Part shown: positions 1 to 10,822 of the stretch, one piece after another
Numbering within the stretch: position 1 is the stretch's first letter
Layout: each line of letters starts with the position of its first letter
Assembly (NCBI GenBank): GCA_946902875.1
Contig: OX336339.1
Span: 25,327,349 to 25,391,348 of the forward strand
Reading direction: 5' to 3'
DNA length: 64,000 bases
From: Nematopogon swammerdamellus
Lineage: Eukaryota > Arthropoda > Insecta > Lepidoptera > Adelidae
The notes under the pieces: model-generated
Database searches by the model: none
Seen by the model: only the letters and a program-made list of their open reading frames with translations
What the model was told of the DNA's origin: nothing
Position numbers and translations under genes: made by a program

Positions 1-224
1 AACACAACTTTCATACGGTGTTATGTATAAACGTATTTCATGTTACATTAGTTGAGGTCTACAGTCGCCCTCTGCCCCCGCATCTTGTACAGCCTTACCT
101 GGAGATCAGAACTTGGGTCAACTGGACCAAGGTCGAACTGGAAGGCTGCGAGGTAGATGAGAACCTTGGAACTGTTCCTCTTGTATTTTGCTAATGAGTC
201 AGAAGATTGGTTGAAATGAAAACA

Positions 225-1046
225 AGTGCGAGTCGAACTCTCGCACCGAGGGTTCCGTATCGCCATGTCATGATCAGCGTCATTCACGCCATCTATATAT
301 TAGTGAAAATGCTTCCTACTCTTTTAGGTAGATGGCGCGCATACACTTTTTAGTTTCTTGTATGGGAACCTTTTTTTTTTTATTTAAACTGACACGGTTG
401 GCTACATCACCTACAACATCAGTGATGTCAGCCCATAACACCGGGTGAACTTGGTGCCACGTCAGTGCTTCCCTTCGGTCGTGCCGGCTACACTGAACTG
501 TGTTTTTTTTTATTTTTAGGTTTCCGTATCCCGTACGGAAGCCTATTACTAAGCCTCCGCCGTCCGTCCGTCCGTCCATCTGTCCGAGGGCTGTATCTCT
601 TGAACCGTAATAGGTAGCCCGTTGAAATTTTCACAGAATATGTGTTACTATGTCGGATATAACAACAAATAAGAAAAATAAGAAAATGTTAAAAATTAAG
701 AGGGGCTTCATACAACAAACGTCCGAAAAATCGATTAGTCACACTATTGAATAATAGATGGCGCCAGAGGCTTTTATACATTGCATTGTTGAAAGACAAA
801 AGCTAGGCGGATAATAGCGGATAGATACGGAAACCTCCGTGCGCGAGTAAAACTCGCACTTAACAGATTTTTTATTATTTGTTGTTATATCGGCCATAAT
901 CACACATATTCTGTGAAAATTTCAACGGGCTACCTACGTATTACGGTTCAAGATATACAGCTCTCGGACAGACGGAAAGACAGACAGACAGACAGACGGC
1001 GTAGGCTTTGTAATGGGGTCCCGTACGACGAATACGGAACCCTAAA
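225..1046. repeat. Repeat-E copies with nested SINE-2 tail
   Basis: A forward repeat-E start (GAACTCTCGCACCGAGGGTT) at 228-370 is followed by a minus SINE-2 tail (371-505). Then comes a minus repeat-E copy (about 510-870; CCGTCCGTCCGTCCGTCC, GTGTTACTATGTCGG) and a forward 3' part (868-1046) ending CGGAACCCTAAAAA. Repeat E is about 420 bases with a simple ACAGACGG run and GGGTTCCGT/ACGGAACCC ends. Confidence 0.75.
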
Positions 1047-1129
1047 AATTAATGAAAATGCTATTTTACTAGGTGGTGAATAATTTTTTTTTATGTGAAA
1101 CAATTTAGCTCTCGGTATGGGTAGTAATT

Positions 1130-1260
1130 TTGTGAATAAGTCAATTCATGAAGCGGAAGAGTTTCGTCCGTCCGTCCGTCCATCCGTCTGCCTGACTGTC
1201 CGTCTGTACTACCTTAAGGGCTGTATCATTTGAACCGTAAAAAATAAAAAGGTTCCCATA
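1130..1260 (-). repeat. Repeat-E fragment
   Basis: The CCGTCCGTCCATCCGTCTG run and GGGCTGTATCATTTGAACCG mark the middle of repeat E in reverse. Confidence 0.6.
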
Positions 1261-1344
1261 CAAGAAACGTGTTTTTCACAAACACAACACAAATACAGAA
1301 ACGTGTTTGTCAATGTTTTTAGGGTTCCGCATCCATACGGAAGC

Positions 1345-1593
1345 AACCTGACCGGAATTTATTTAGCCTATCCTGTGTCACGTATAGTTAAATGTGCTTG
1401 TACTAAGTTTCGTCGAATTCGGATGATCGGTTTAAGAGTTATGGAGGAACATATATACATACGGAAAATATTTCAAAAAAATTGTCAATTTAGTTTTAGC
1501 ATCATACATAGAGTCTACAAACGCAGTTTATCATATAACAAAGTAGCTTACTCCAAGATCATCCCTTACAGATTTATTATTAGTATTGATTGA
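1345..1593 (+). repeat. Repeat-D fragment
   Basis: It holds TTTATTTAGCCTATCCTGTG, the GATGATCGGTTTAAGAGTTA block and the CATAGAGTCTACAAACGC 3' part of repeat D. Confidence 0.75.
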
Positions 1594-1841
1594 TTGATGA
1601 TGAGAAAACTTGTTGCCTCTCACTGTTGTTACGTAGTGTATCGTCCGTCGACTTAGGGTAGTGAACGGTTTGCGCCAAGTCCGCAGATTGCGGTTGCGCT
1701 GACTGTGAAACATTTTACTGAATTCTCGACAAACATTTGGTTTTGTCTTAAGTTGTTACATTTCACGAAGGCACATTGAGCTTTTTAACAAAGGCGAGTC
1801 AAAAGCGTAGTCATTATCATTATATTGTTTTAGTAACTTTT

Positions 1842-2095
1842 GCCTGCGGCTTCGCACGCGTGAAATTCGTGTTTAAAAGGCGGAACAATCGTTTTGTCTG
1901 AGATCCACATAGCGTAACCGGAACTGAATTTGATTTAACCTATACTATGTTACCTACGTATAGTTAAATGTGCTTGTACTAAGTTTAATCGAATTCGGAT
2001 GTTCGGTTTAAGAGTTATGGAGGAACATATAATATACATGTAGAAAATATTTCTAAAAATCGTCAATTTAGGTTTAGTGTCATACCGAGTCATGC
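1842..2095 (+). repeat. Repeat-D fragment
   Basis: It begins TTGCCTGCGGCTTCGCACGC and runs to CGTCAATTTAGGTTTAG. It lacks the usual AAGAAGAAAGTAAGTAAGCC segment. Confidence 0.75.
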
Positions 2096-2144
2096 AGCTG
2101 GTGGGTCTTCCGTGCCTTACCTACGGGTCTTGCCTTGCCTATGG

Positions 2145-2535
2145 GCATCGGCTTCTCATGCGGGAGGTACCAATGAGTCATAGTACCAATGGTCATGTAC
2201 CAATGAGTTTTTTCTGACGAAAAAATTTACGTGCATACTTACACCTGCTGCTTCACCGTTCGGAACCGGTGTAAAACTGTTGGTCCCTTCCCTTGCCCCT
2301 TACTAGGTGGTAGGCTCAAATTGTAGCCGACTGGGTTGGTACCACCGTACTGGATGTAAGATGGCCGCATAGCAACCTCGGTTGTGTTCTCCTCTAGTCC
2401 AGTATAGCCAGCAATCCAGGGAAGTCTCCGGTATGGCACCTACCTTCTCGGAGGTGAAATTGGCTGGTCGGAGCATGCGCTTTGGCCCCTCCGACTCAGC
2501 CATCCATACCGGATTACATAAAAAAAAAAAAAATA
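2145..2535 (+). mobile_element. SINE-1 copy, head truncated
   Basis: It retains GGGCATCGGCTTCTCATGCG then a disrupted joint. The full body follows (CACCTGCTGCTTCACCGTTC, GGTACCACCGTACTGGATGT, TGGCTGGTCGGAGCATGCGC) with an A-rich tail at 2520. Confidence 0.8.
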
Positions 2536-2584
2536 AATACATAGAGTCTACAAACGCAGTATCTCAAAAGGTTAATTACAAATT

Positions 2585-2775
2585 TAAAAAAACCCCCGAC
2601 CCTTAAAAATTCTAAAATAATTCTCGTTTACTTACTTAAAGGAGTCGGAGGACCTCTAAGTAAATTCCCGCGCAGCTCTGAGTTTTTATATTTTATTTAC
2701 TTAGCGGTGCCCCGACTCCTTTAAGTAAGTAAACGGAAATTATTTTTGAATTTTTAAGGGTCGGGTTTTTTTTTA
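2585..2775. repeat. Repeat-F palindrome
   Basis: CCCCCGACCCTTAAAAA is followed by GGAGTCGGAGGACC. After a central TGAGTTTTTATATTTT the same sequence returns in reverse (CCCGACTCCTTTAAG, TTTTTAAGGGTCGGG). Confidence 0.8.
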
Positions 2776-2799
2776 ATTACAATCTAACTTTTATTCCAA

Positions 2800-3165
2800 G
2801 CTTTTCTAAAAAAAACCGCATGCAAATCGGTCCTGTTTTTAAAATAATTAAATGTTTTATTACTTAATTACTTTATTCCAAACATAGCTAACAACCATCC
2901 CGATTAAAGCAGCTTTCTAATAAAAAAACCGCATGCAAATCGGTCCTGTTTTTAAGATAATAACATTTTTTATTACTTAATTACTTTATTCCAAACATAG
3001 CTAACAACCATCCCGATTAAAGCAGCTTTCTAATAAAAAAACCGCATCCAAATAGGTCCTGTTTTTAAGATAATAATTTTTTTTATTACTTAATTACTTT
3101 ATTCCAAACATAGCTAACAACCATCCCGATTAAAGCAGCTTTCTAATAAAAAAACCGCATCCAAA
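2800..3165. repeat. 113-bp tandem repeat, about 3 copies
   Basis: CCGCAT(G/C)CAAATCGGTCC recurs at 2816, 2929, 3042 and 3155, a constant 113-base spacing. Each unit includes AACAACCATCCCGATTAAAG. A related 121-base version lies at 30076-30680. Confidence 0.9.
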
Positions 3166-3169
3166 TCGC

Positions 3170-3655
3170 GCACCATACACACACACGTTAAACTTATAAC
3201 ACCCCTCCGTTTGCGTCGGGGGTTAAAAAAAAACCTGCCAAGTGCGAGTCGAACTCGCGCACCGAGGGTTCCGTATCGCCATGTCATGGCTAGCGCCACT
3301 CACGCCATCTAGATGGCGTGTTATGAAATGCTTCATATGAAATGTCATGATTAGTTAATATGCTTCGTAATCTATTCGGTAGATGGCGCGCGCGCATACA
3401 CATTTTGGTTTCTTCTATGGGAACACCCGTAACTTTTTTACTTTTTCTTATTTTTATTATTTGTCGTTATATCGGCCATAATAACACATTTTTTGTGAAA
3501 ATTTCAACGGGCTACCTATTACGGTTCAAGAGATACAGCACTCGGACAGACGGACAGACAGACGGACGGACGGACAGAGAGACGGACGGACGGACAGACA
3601 GTCAGACGGCGTAGGCTTAGTAATAGGGTCCCGTACCGGATACGGAACCCTAAAA
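3170..3655 (+). repeat. Repeat-E, near full length
   Basis: It runs from AGTGCGAGTCGAACTCGCGC through a long ACAGACGGACGG run (3543-3605) to ATACGGAACCCTAAAAA. It is preceded by the CACACACACGTTAAACTTA tail of repeat F. Confidence 0.8.
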
Positions 3656-3659
3656 ATGA

Positions 3660-4050
3660 ACATCCGTGAAAGGAGTGAATGAACCTAAGTGCGTGGAAAT
3701 ATTTAGCCCGATAATAATCATATGCTATGTATAGAACTGTTGAGCCATTGAATTTAATCTAGAAACATAATAATATTATGAGTATTTCGCCCTCAATGGC
3801 ACGAGCATTTTGACCTTGAACGTGTCGATAAATTTGGAGATAAGGTTTAGTTACCAGCTATTTAATAAATATACATTTTGTTACATACATACATACATAA
3901 CACACGCTGTATCCCGACAATCAGGGTAAGCAGAGTAATCGGTGTTGTGCTATAAGGACTCTGGTAAAATATACATTTTGTTCTCGAATTAAATTACTTG
4001 TAAGGAAATTTTGATTTTGCACATCAATGGCGTGCAAAGGCAATACAAAA
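3660..4050. other. No recognised gene
   Basis: This is AT-rich sequence with a short minus fragment of SINE-3 at 3895-3970 (ACACGCTGTATCCCGACAAT). I see nothing else in it. Confidence 0.5.
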
Positions 4051-4055
4051 TTCTC

Positions 4056-4430
4056 GTCAGCCTCGATAGCTCAGTGGTACAGACAGTCAACTGTCGCTAT
4101 TGATTGTTAAGCAACGCTGGACCGGTCAGTACTTGGATGGGTGACCGCTCGACCGTTGGAGGCTGACCGTGGTTCGGATTCCACGTTAAACTGTAGGTCC
4201 CTTCCATTCTTACCTTACTGGGTGGTAGGGTTGGTACCACCGCACTGAATGAATCGTCGGTCGAAACGGCTATGTAAATAGGTTGTGTTTTCCGTCCAGT
4301 TCAGTGTAGCCGGCACGAACGAAGGGAAGCACTGACATGGCACCTAGTTCACCCAGTGTTATGGGCTGACATCACGGATGTTGTAGGTGATGTAGCCAAC
4401 CGTGTCAGTTTCCATAAAAAAAAAATATAA
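4056..4430 (+). mobile_element. SINE-2, full length, tRNA/5S rRNA chimeric head
   Basis: The head has a tRNA-like A box (TAGCTCAGTGG) and a B-box-like GGTTCGGATTCC. Between them is a stretch clearly like the 3' half of 5S rRNA: TTAAGCAACGCTGG, then GTCAGTACTTGGATGGGTGA (about 4107-4150). The body follows (GGTACCACCGCACTGAATGA, GACATGGCACCTAGTTCACC) with an A-rich tail. Related copies at 26640-26990, 36525-36870 and 41840-42195 share this layout. Confidence 0.85.
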
Positions 4431-4574
4431 AAAAATATCGTCTGTTCGGTTTTGCAGCTATACTTGTTCAGGTGCGTTATGAAAATGGGGAGTAAACTTA
4501 GAAAAATTCTCACGTTAGTTCGTCATCGTCACAGCATATTATTTGTATATCGGTATTTGTCGGTGCTGCACTAT

Positions 4575-4670
4575 AGATAATCTGAGAGAGGGAGCGAGAG
4601 ACGAGAGAGAGAGAAAGAGAGAGAGAGGGAAAAGGGAGAGACGTAGGGAGGGTTAGAGGAAAGATCGCTT
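4575..4670. repeat. GA-rich low-complexity tract
   Basis: It is almost pure purine, made of AGAGAGAGA and GGGAGAGA runs. It can form a polypurine/polypyrimidine tract. Confidence 0.8.
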
Positions 4671-4689
4671 GAGTTGTGAGTGGGAACAA

Positions 4690-5045
4690 TTTTTTTTTTT
4701 ATTGAAATGTCGGCTCCGAGCCACCCATAAGGTGTCTAACGACGCCCATGGACATTCGGTCGTATGCAGGGGTTGCGAATGCTACGCCGGCCTAACAGGT
4801 GCCTATTCACGGCTGTCTTGAGTGACCCGAGACTATATTTGGTGGAAACTAGGCAGGGAGGGCTTTGCAAAGTTTACTAGTTCTGTAGAGGAGAGGTCTG
4901 CAGAAACGATTGGTACGCATCCGCGGTAATTCCAGCGTGTAGGGATGCAATCCCTGCCCAGTGCGCGTTGTGCGGAGGTGGAAATGGGACGGCGGGATCG
5001 CCTTAAGCGCTCCTCAGAGCACTACCCATGTAATAAGCTATAGAA
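4690..5045 (-). mobile_element. LINE 3'-end fragment
   Basis: Read in reverse, the segment ends in a region TTATGGGTGGCTCGGAGCCG then an A-rich tail. The GACGCCCATGGACATTCGGT motif recurs inverted at about 61965. A region like CTACGCCGGCCTAACAGG resembles the LINE at 31480-31830. Confidence 0.55.
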
Positions 5046-5271
5046 CAGACTTTCACGTTCATTTTATTTAGGTTTATCCAATTCGCCCGTCTGCCACCCT
5101 ATAGCTAATCAAATCTAACACGTATTATAAGTCAAAACAACACCCAGCACAGCATAGTCAGTGGTGATCTTATTTAAGAAAATATCGTACCCTTCAATAT
5201 ATTATGTAGCTATTATCCTATTCTCAAAAGCCAAATCACATATATCCACCTTCATTTGTGCTGGGAAACAG

Positions 5272-5492
5272 AAGATTTTAAACGAACTGCATTGTCGAAG
5301 TTCGCAATCGACACGCGTCGCGGCGCCGACGCCCGGGCGGCGACGTCGGCGTCGCGCGGTCGACGACCCCTTGTTTGTGACGCGCCGCCCCGCTTCCGGG
5401 ACCAACCTGACGATATATCACTTCGGAGTTGGGATGCATCCGCGGGCTTACTGTGCGACGGAAACGCTCGCTGTAGAAGTTACAATAATTAT
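5272..5492 (+). other. Candidate GC-rich coding exon
   Basis: A GC/CpG-rich 221-base block stands out in AT-rich repeats. It begins after GGGAAACAG (5271) and ends at AATTAT|GTAAGA (5492). One frame is open throughout (DFKRTALSKFAIDTRRG, LVCDAPPRFRDQPDDISLRS, GLLCDGNARCRSYNNY). Other frames, including the reverse, are open too, as expected from base composition, so the frame choice is weak. No partner exon was found. A CpG island or a fragment inside a repeat remains possible. Confidence 0.3.
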
Positions 5493-5566
5493 GTAAGACA
5501 ACAGCAGCATAGTAAGTACTTTTCATGTACATTTTATAACAAAAGTAGGTAATTATTAAATTACTA

Positions 5567-6240
5567 GCTTTTGCCCGCGGCTTCGCTCGCGTCAAATTCG
5601 CATAAAAAAAAACGATTGGTTGTCTGTAAAGTCGGTTTACGGACGATGGTTTTACGTGATAACGTCATACAACCCTTGTTTCATGAATATTCTAAATTTG
5701 AAATATTTTCCGACCGGCCAGATATTATGGTACGAGTAACCTCGTTTTAATTTCTGCGGCCCTGGTACTTTTACAAGCCGACGCTTGGGCCGATTGTGCC
5801 TCTCTATCGCTTGTTACGCGCTCTCGCTTGCACACACAGGCTCAGATGGAACGTGACGTGATATTCGTGCGTGCAGCCGGTATTCATCAATTTATAAGAC
5901 GTTATCACGTCAAAAGAAGAAATTAAGTAAGCCCGCTACCGTACCTTCTTTTCGGCGCGTAGAACAATTCGGTTTGTATGAGAGCCATATCTTAGCGTAA
6001 CCAGAACTGAATTGTATTTAGCCTATCCTGTGTCATGTATAGTTAAGTGTGATTACACAAAGTTTAATAGAATTCGGATCATCGGTTTAAGAGTTATAGA
6101 GGAACATACATACAGAAAATATTTCTAAAAATCGTCAATTTAGTTTTAGTATCATACATAGAGTCTACAAACGCAATATCTCATAAAACAAAGTAACTTA
6201 CTACATGACCATCCATTACAGATTTATTATTAGTGTTGAT
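5567..6240 (+). repeat. Repeat-D copy split by a 320-bp insertion
   Basis: The repeat-D head (TTTTGCCCGCGGCTTCGCTC) at 5568 is followed by an insertion (about 5604-5925). This has the inverted pair ACGTGATAACGTC and GACGTTATCACGT near its ends. The rest of repeat D (AAGTAAGCCCGCTACCGTAC to the 3' end) follows. Confidence 0.7.
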
Positions 6241-6432
6241 TGATTCGATATCATGACAGAAATGTTCAATTTTGAAAACGCCTTTAGTCGCAATCGCAGG
6301 CGTACTGCGTGATCTTAAGTAACCTACCGTAGCGCTTGAAGCCAATTGAACCAATTCAGGGTTAGCAATGTTTAAAACACTGTGAAAAATACAAACTCTT
6401 TTAAAACATGTGTTAAATGAGTCGCACAACTC

Positions 6433-6835
6433 CTACAGTCTGTGAAGAACGCCTTACATCTTCTAACAGTCGCCAGGTGTCTACCAAATACCGTGTAGCT
6501 GTGGGAAATCGTACATATCGGCCAAACGAAGTACAGCAGCGTCACAGAACGAACTTCCGAACATATCAGAGCAGTTAAGAACATGGACAAAACCAAGTCT
6601 GCCATAGTCAGGCATGTCGACTCCGGTATGCAGCACTGGATAAGATTCGATCTGGTGAACATTTTGGCCACTGAAAAACTACTCTTTCCATGCATCATCC
6701 GTAAGTTCATCGAGATCTCGAAGCATGCCAACTTCATCAGAGAAGACTCTTACAGGCTGTCTCCGGTATGGAGACCGGTATCCCGTGCTCGCCCCATGAA
6801 GAGCAGCAGGTCTGGCGGTGTACACCAGCAGTAGC
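6433..6835 (+). mobile_element. Penelope-like element fragment, GIY-YIG endonuclease part
   Basis: In two frames the translation gives HIGQTKYSSVTERTSEHIRA, AVKNMDKTKSAIVRHV, HWIRFDLVNILATEKLLF, then ISKHANFIREDSYRLSPVW. This is the endonuclease segment of insect Penelope-like retroelements. The YIG tripeptide reads HIG (6514-6522). Earlier codons are disrupted. The fragment is dead. Confidence 0.7.
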
Positions 6836-7090
6836 AGGGAGACATCGTCAGCACTTTATGCTCCTCGGCGGAGGTGCGGAACGCAGCGCAATCCAAATTG
6901 CCCTCAGCTGTACCCACAACCACAATCTTCGCAGCCGCTCAGCGCTTGGCACACAGTTTTCTGTCAACCGCGGGCCTGGCCGCAGTCAGGCACTCGCCCT
7001 GAAGATGGACTGCACACACCAGTCCGAAAATACCGCGAATACCAACCATGGAAAGCCAAGTTTAACCAATATGAACATAATATCAACTTA
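6836..7090 (+). other. Probable 3' tail of the Penelope-like element
   Basis: A GC-richer stretch follows the endonuclease end. Its CGCAGTCAGGCACTCGCCCT segment recurs inverted at about 56515-56535, so it is repetitive. No conserved frame is seen. Confidence 0.4.
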
Positions 7091-7093
7091 CTT

Positions 7094-7133
7094 GAGTTCC
7101 TTAGTTTGTAGCGTACTACAAACTAAGGAACTC
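7094..7133. repeat. Perfect 18-bp-arm hairpin
   Basis: GAGTTCCTTAGTTTGTAG and its exact reverse complement are separated by CGTA. It may be the head-to-head junction of two element ends. Confidence 0.9.
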
Positions 7134-7591
7134 AACGTTTCTAAAATGACGTTGCAAAACGCAACTGCTACCTGCTTACGTAATACACTAGTCGATGCAC
7201 TCACGTCATCGTCCGTTGCAACCACCCTAACCCCCCTAAAGCTATAACGGCGAAAACGAGTACATTCAAACTGCGAAAATAGATCCTCCCGATATTCGCT
7301 TCGACCGTTTCTTTTCAAATCTAAACTGTATTTCAACAGGAAATAGGTTCAATTTCCTCCAAACGAGCAGCGTTAGCAGTTAGCTGAAGCCCTGGCGCCA
7401 CCGAACGATCTCCTAGACCAGCGGTGTCCAACCGTTAGTACGCGGGCACAGACGTTCCAATAAACATAAACGTTGAAATAATACCGCGAAAAAACATTAT
7501 ACGAGTAATACGTTATACTTATAATTAGAAATACGTTGACTCCATGAACATGTTAAAAATTGTCTAATGCAATCATGCTGTCATATGGATT

Positions 7592-7985
7592 ACTAGCTTT
7601 TGCCCGCGGGTTCGCTCGCGTGAAACTCGTATTTAAAAAGCGGGCTTACTTACTTTCTAAGTAAGCCCGCTACCGTACCTTTATTTCGGCACGGCGAACA
7701 ATTTTGTTTGTATGACAGCCATATCTTAGCGTAACCAGAACAAAATTTTACTTAGCCTATCCTGTGTCACGTATAATTAAATGTGCTTGTACTAAGTTTC
7801 ATCGAACTCGGATGATCGGTTTAAGAGTTATGGAGGTACATACAGACATACAGAAAGAATTTAAAAAAATCATCAATTTAGTTTTAGTATCATACATAGA
7901 GTCTACAAACGCAATATCTCATAAAACACAGTAACACTCTCCATGACCATCCCTTACAGATTGATTATTATTAGTATTGATATAG
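7592..7985 (+). repeat. Repeat-D, near full length
   Basis: It runs from TTGCCCGCGGGTTCGCTCGC to CCCTTACAGATTGATTATTA with all blocks present. Confidence 0.8.
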
Positions 7986-8379
7986 CAGACTTTGTAAATT
8001 TGTCTGAAAATCAAAATAGCCAGGTGTTCCATTAAAATTTATAAGTAAACGTCATACATAGGCACAGTCCCTACTTGAAGGTGCCCGCTGGGCCTGGCAG
8101 AAATATGGAAGTAGCTATTAAGGCGAAACCAGTTGGACACCACTGTCCTAGAGTTTTGCAGCCAAACGCACACAAACGAGGGAAGTTTCTACGTCTTGAG
8201 TCGCGAGCTCGTACCACAGACATAGTTGTAGTAGCCAGTACGTTTGGCAACGAAGCGAAGATGATTTGTGGCGGAATAGATGGCGATAGTTTACTTTGGG
8301 TTCGGTCTTCCCGATCGATTTATAGCTTTTAAATGTTCAAGTAAAATTTTTAGATCAAGTTTTTTGAGGTTAAAATTTC

Positions 8380-8480
8380 AAAGATAGAGCCGTCGGATGG
8401 ATTTAGCCGTTCGGACGGACGGCTAGACAGACAGACAAACAGACAGACGGCATAGTCTTAGTAATAGGCTTCCGTGTAGA
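8380..8480 (+). repeat. Repeat-E fragment
   Basis: An ACAGACAGACAAACAGACAG run is followed by CTTAGTAATAGGCTTCCGTG. Confidence 0.6.
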
Positions 8481-8486
8481 TACGGG

Positions 8487-8793
8487 TGGGGCCGGTACTT
8501 AAAAAGAATAGCCCCACTGTATATCTCCCCATGCATGTCGTAAAAGACGACTAAGGGATAAGGACAAGATGCCGTGCTAAAGGGCGACAGGTCACCTCTC
8601 ACCTTGACACGGTACTTCCACCGAGTCATGCAGCAGGTGGGTCTTCGTGCCTTACTTGCTGCTTGATCGATTGAATCTTATTCGAATACTTTGCGAAACG
8701 TGGTGGGCGGTGTTGTGCTGTAATTTACCAGAGTTCTTGCAGCACAACACCGATTACTCTGCTTATTGTCGGCACTCAGTGTGTGTGACATGA
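8487..8793 (+). mobile_element. SINE-3-like repeat, near full length
   Basis: It runs GGGGCCGGTACTTAAAAAGA, AAGACGACTAAGGGATAAGG, CATGCAGCAGGTGGGTCTTC, CAGCACAACACCGATTACTC. Shared copies occur at 12745-13029 (-), 13852-14132 (-), 17353-17668 (+) and 56148-56432 (+). Confidence 0.75.
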
Positions 8794-8834
8794 TGATGTG
8801 GATACGGAGCCCTAAAAACTAAGGAAACAAGGAA

Positions 8835-9060
8835 AGCTCAACAAGAAAACGGTGCAGTCGGCGTTTAGTAGGACGCCATTTTCCACGGCAGCCAAGTCCC
8901 CAACGATGGTAGTCTGGGCGTCCAGGGTATGGAGGTGTCCAAGGACGTTGGGTTTCGATCGTTCATAGAGTCCAAGGCGAAACTAGCGTCTCGAAAATTA
9001 GGGATCCTTTACAGATGTCGGCCATTTTTCACGCCGGTTCACTGCTTACACCCTCCGTGC
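8835..9060 (+). mobile_element. LINE fragment (same family as 34895-35690)
   Basis: GGCAGCCAAGTCCCCAACGA, GGTATGGAGGTGTCC and TCGATCGTTCATAGAGTCCA match the LINE in SVOP intron 2 closely. Only about 200 bases are present. Confidence 0.7.
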
Positions 9061-9254
9061 GTATAACTCGCACTTGACCGATTTTTGTATTATTTGTCAG
9101 CATATTCGCCATAGTAACACAGTACCCAGCGGGCGTCTACACCTATCTATATAAACATAAAAAAATAACATTATATAAATACAAAATTTCATCCAAATCG
9201 TTAGAGCCGTTTCCGAGAAACCAGTTAGCTCATTTAAAATAATAGGATATTCTG

Positions 9255-9500
9255 ACATGAAATGAAGGGAAGCACTGACATGGCACCAAGTTCACCCGGT
9301 GTTATAGGCTGACATCACGGATGTTGTAGGTGATGTAGCCAACCGTGTCAGTTTCGATAAAAAAAAACTGTGAAAATTTCAACCGACTACTTATAACCGT
9401 TCAAAAGATACAGCCCTCGGACGGTCGGACGGACAGATCGACCGACAGACAGACAAACAGACGGCAGAGGCTTAGTATGGATACGGAACTCTAAAAATCG
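9255..9500 (+). repeat. SINE-2 tail and repeat-E fragment
   Basis: GAAGCACTGACATGGCACCA to an A tail (9360) is joined to a repeat-E piece (ACAGACAGACAAACAGACGG). Confidence 0.65.
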
Positions 9501-9769
9501 TGTTCTGAAGCAAATTTCCAGTAGTAGGCTTCCCACTCTACGCTTAGGCTAGCGTTATTTTTATCAATGAGCAAATGTTTTTCGTGGAACTCACATTCAT
9601 GTCTCTTTACAATATACAACGGCGATGGTACCCAACCGCGCGTTATCAAAATGTAGACGGAAATAAAACGCGCATCGTTTGTCGAGAACGGTCGTGCGCA
9701 AATTGGAAATGGACTGTATTAAAATGTTATATTTGGTACAAATAAGCAGACAGAAAGGGTTATATTGAT

Positions 9770-10085
9770 TTTTTTTATGGAAACTGACACGGTTGGCTAC
9801 ATCACCTACAACATCCGCGATGTCAGCCCATAACACCGGGTGAACTTGGTGCCACGTCAGCGCATCCCTTCGGTCTTGCCGGCTACACTGAACTGGCTGG
9901 AAAACACAAGCTGTGTACGTAGCCGTTTCGACCGACCTTTCATTCGGTGCGGTGGTACCAAGCCGGGCGGGTGAAACGCTACCATCTAGTAATTTATGAA
10001 GGGTGTCTTATTCCTTAGTCGACTTTTACGACATACACGTGGAGAGATGCAGTGGGGCTATTCTTTTAAAGTACCGGCCCCACAC
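9770..10085 (-). repeat. SINE-2 tail (minus) joined to SINE-3 fragment
   Basis: AACTGACACGGTTGGCTACA through TTCATTCGGTGCGGTGGTAC is inverted SINE-2. It then switches at CCTTAGTCGACTTTTACGAC to a SINE-3 piece. Confidence 0.65.
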
Positions 10086-10194
10086 GGTACATGATGATGA
10101 TGAACTTTCTTTTCTATCATTTTATTGATTTACGTTTTTTGTTTATAGACGTCCAGAGATACCAGCCTACCCCGCCGTGGAGATCGCCAGGCTT

Positions 10195-10822
10195 GGTTAC
10201 CATCGTGCGGCACGGCGGCGACGAGCGTTGCGCGCCTCCCCTCCCGGTCCACTAGCACAATATCAGGTATGTTCGCGAGAATAGTTCTGTCTATGATAAT
10301 AATGGACCGGTCCCAGTAGAGCGTGACACGACCGTTGTTCAGTTTTCGTATGTGCAGCCTCTGGGTAGAATGAAAATAATCTCCACAGGTCAATATTCAA
10401 TTTAAAATATTTTTAATTCTTGCTTTTTCCGTGTGTCAAGGTGTCTACCTTATAGGGCACCAGTGAAGGAAGACTATGCGCAGGAAGAATTTTGATGATT
10501 AAAAATTATCGAGAAGCTTGTGTACGCACTGTATTATAACGAGAGCCGAGAGAATGAAGGTAGATCACAATCATGATACGGAAAAAGCAAGAATTAAAAA
10601 TATTTTAAATTGAATATTGACCTGTGGAGATTATTTTCATTCTACCCAGAGGCTGCACATACGAAAACTGAACAACGGTCGTGTCACGCTCTACTGGGAC
10701 CGGTCCATTATTATCATAGACAGAACTATTCTCGCGAACATACCTGATATTGTGCTAGTGGACCGGGAGGGGAGGCGCGCAACGCTCGTCGATATCTCCG
10801 CCGTGCCGCACGATGGTAACCT
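10195..10822. repeat. Large inverted duplication, arms about 240 bp
   Basis: The left arm 10195-10431 is the reverse complement of the right arm 10579-10822, near perfect except for about 7 bases missing on the left (around GATATCTCC). The loop is about 147 bases. The arms carry the start of a retroelement frame. Transcription through it would give a long hairpin RNA. Confidence 0.9.

Noticed and set aside
4105..4155. A 5S rRNA gene
   Set aside because: Only the 3' half matches and it is embedded in a SINE with an A tail.
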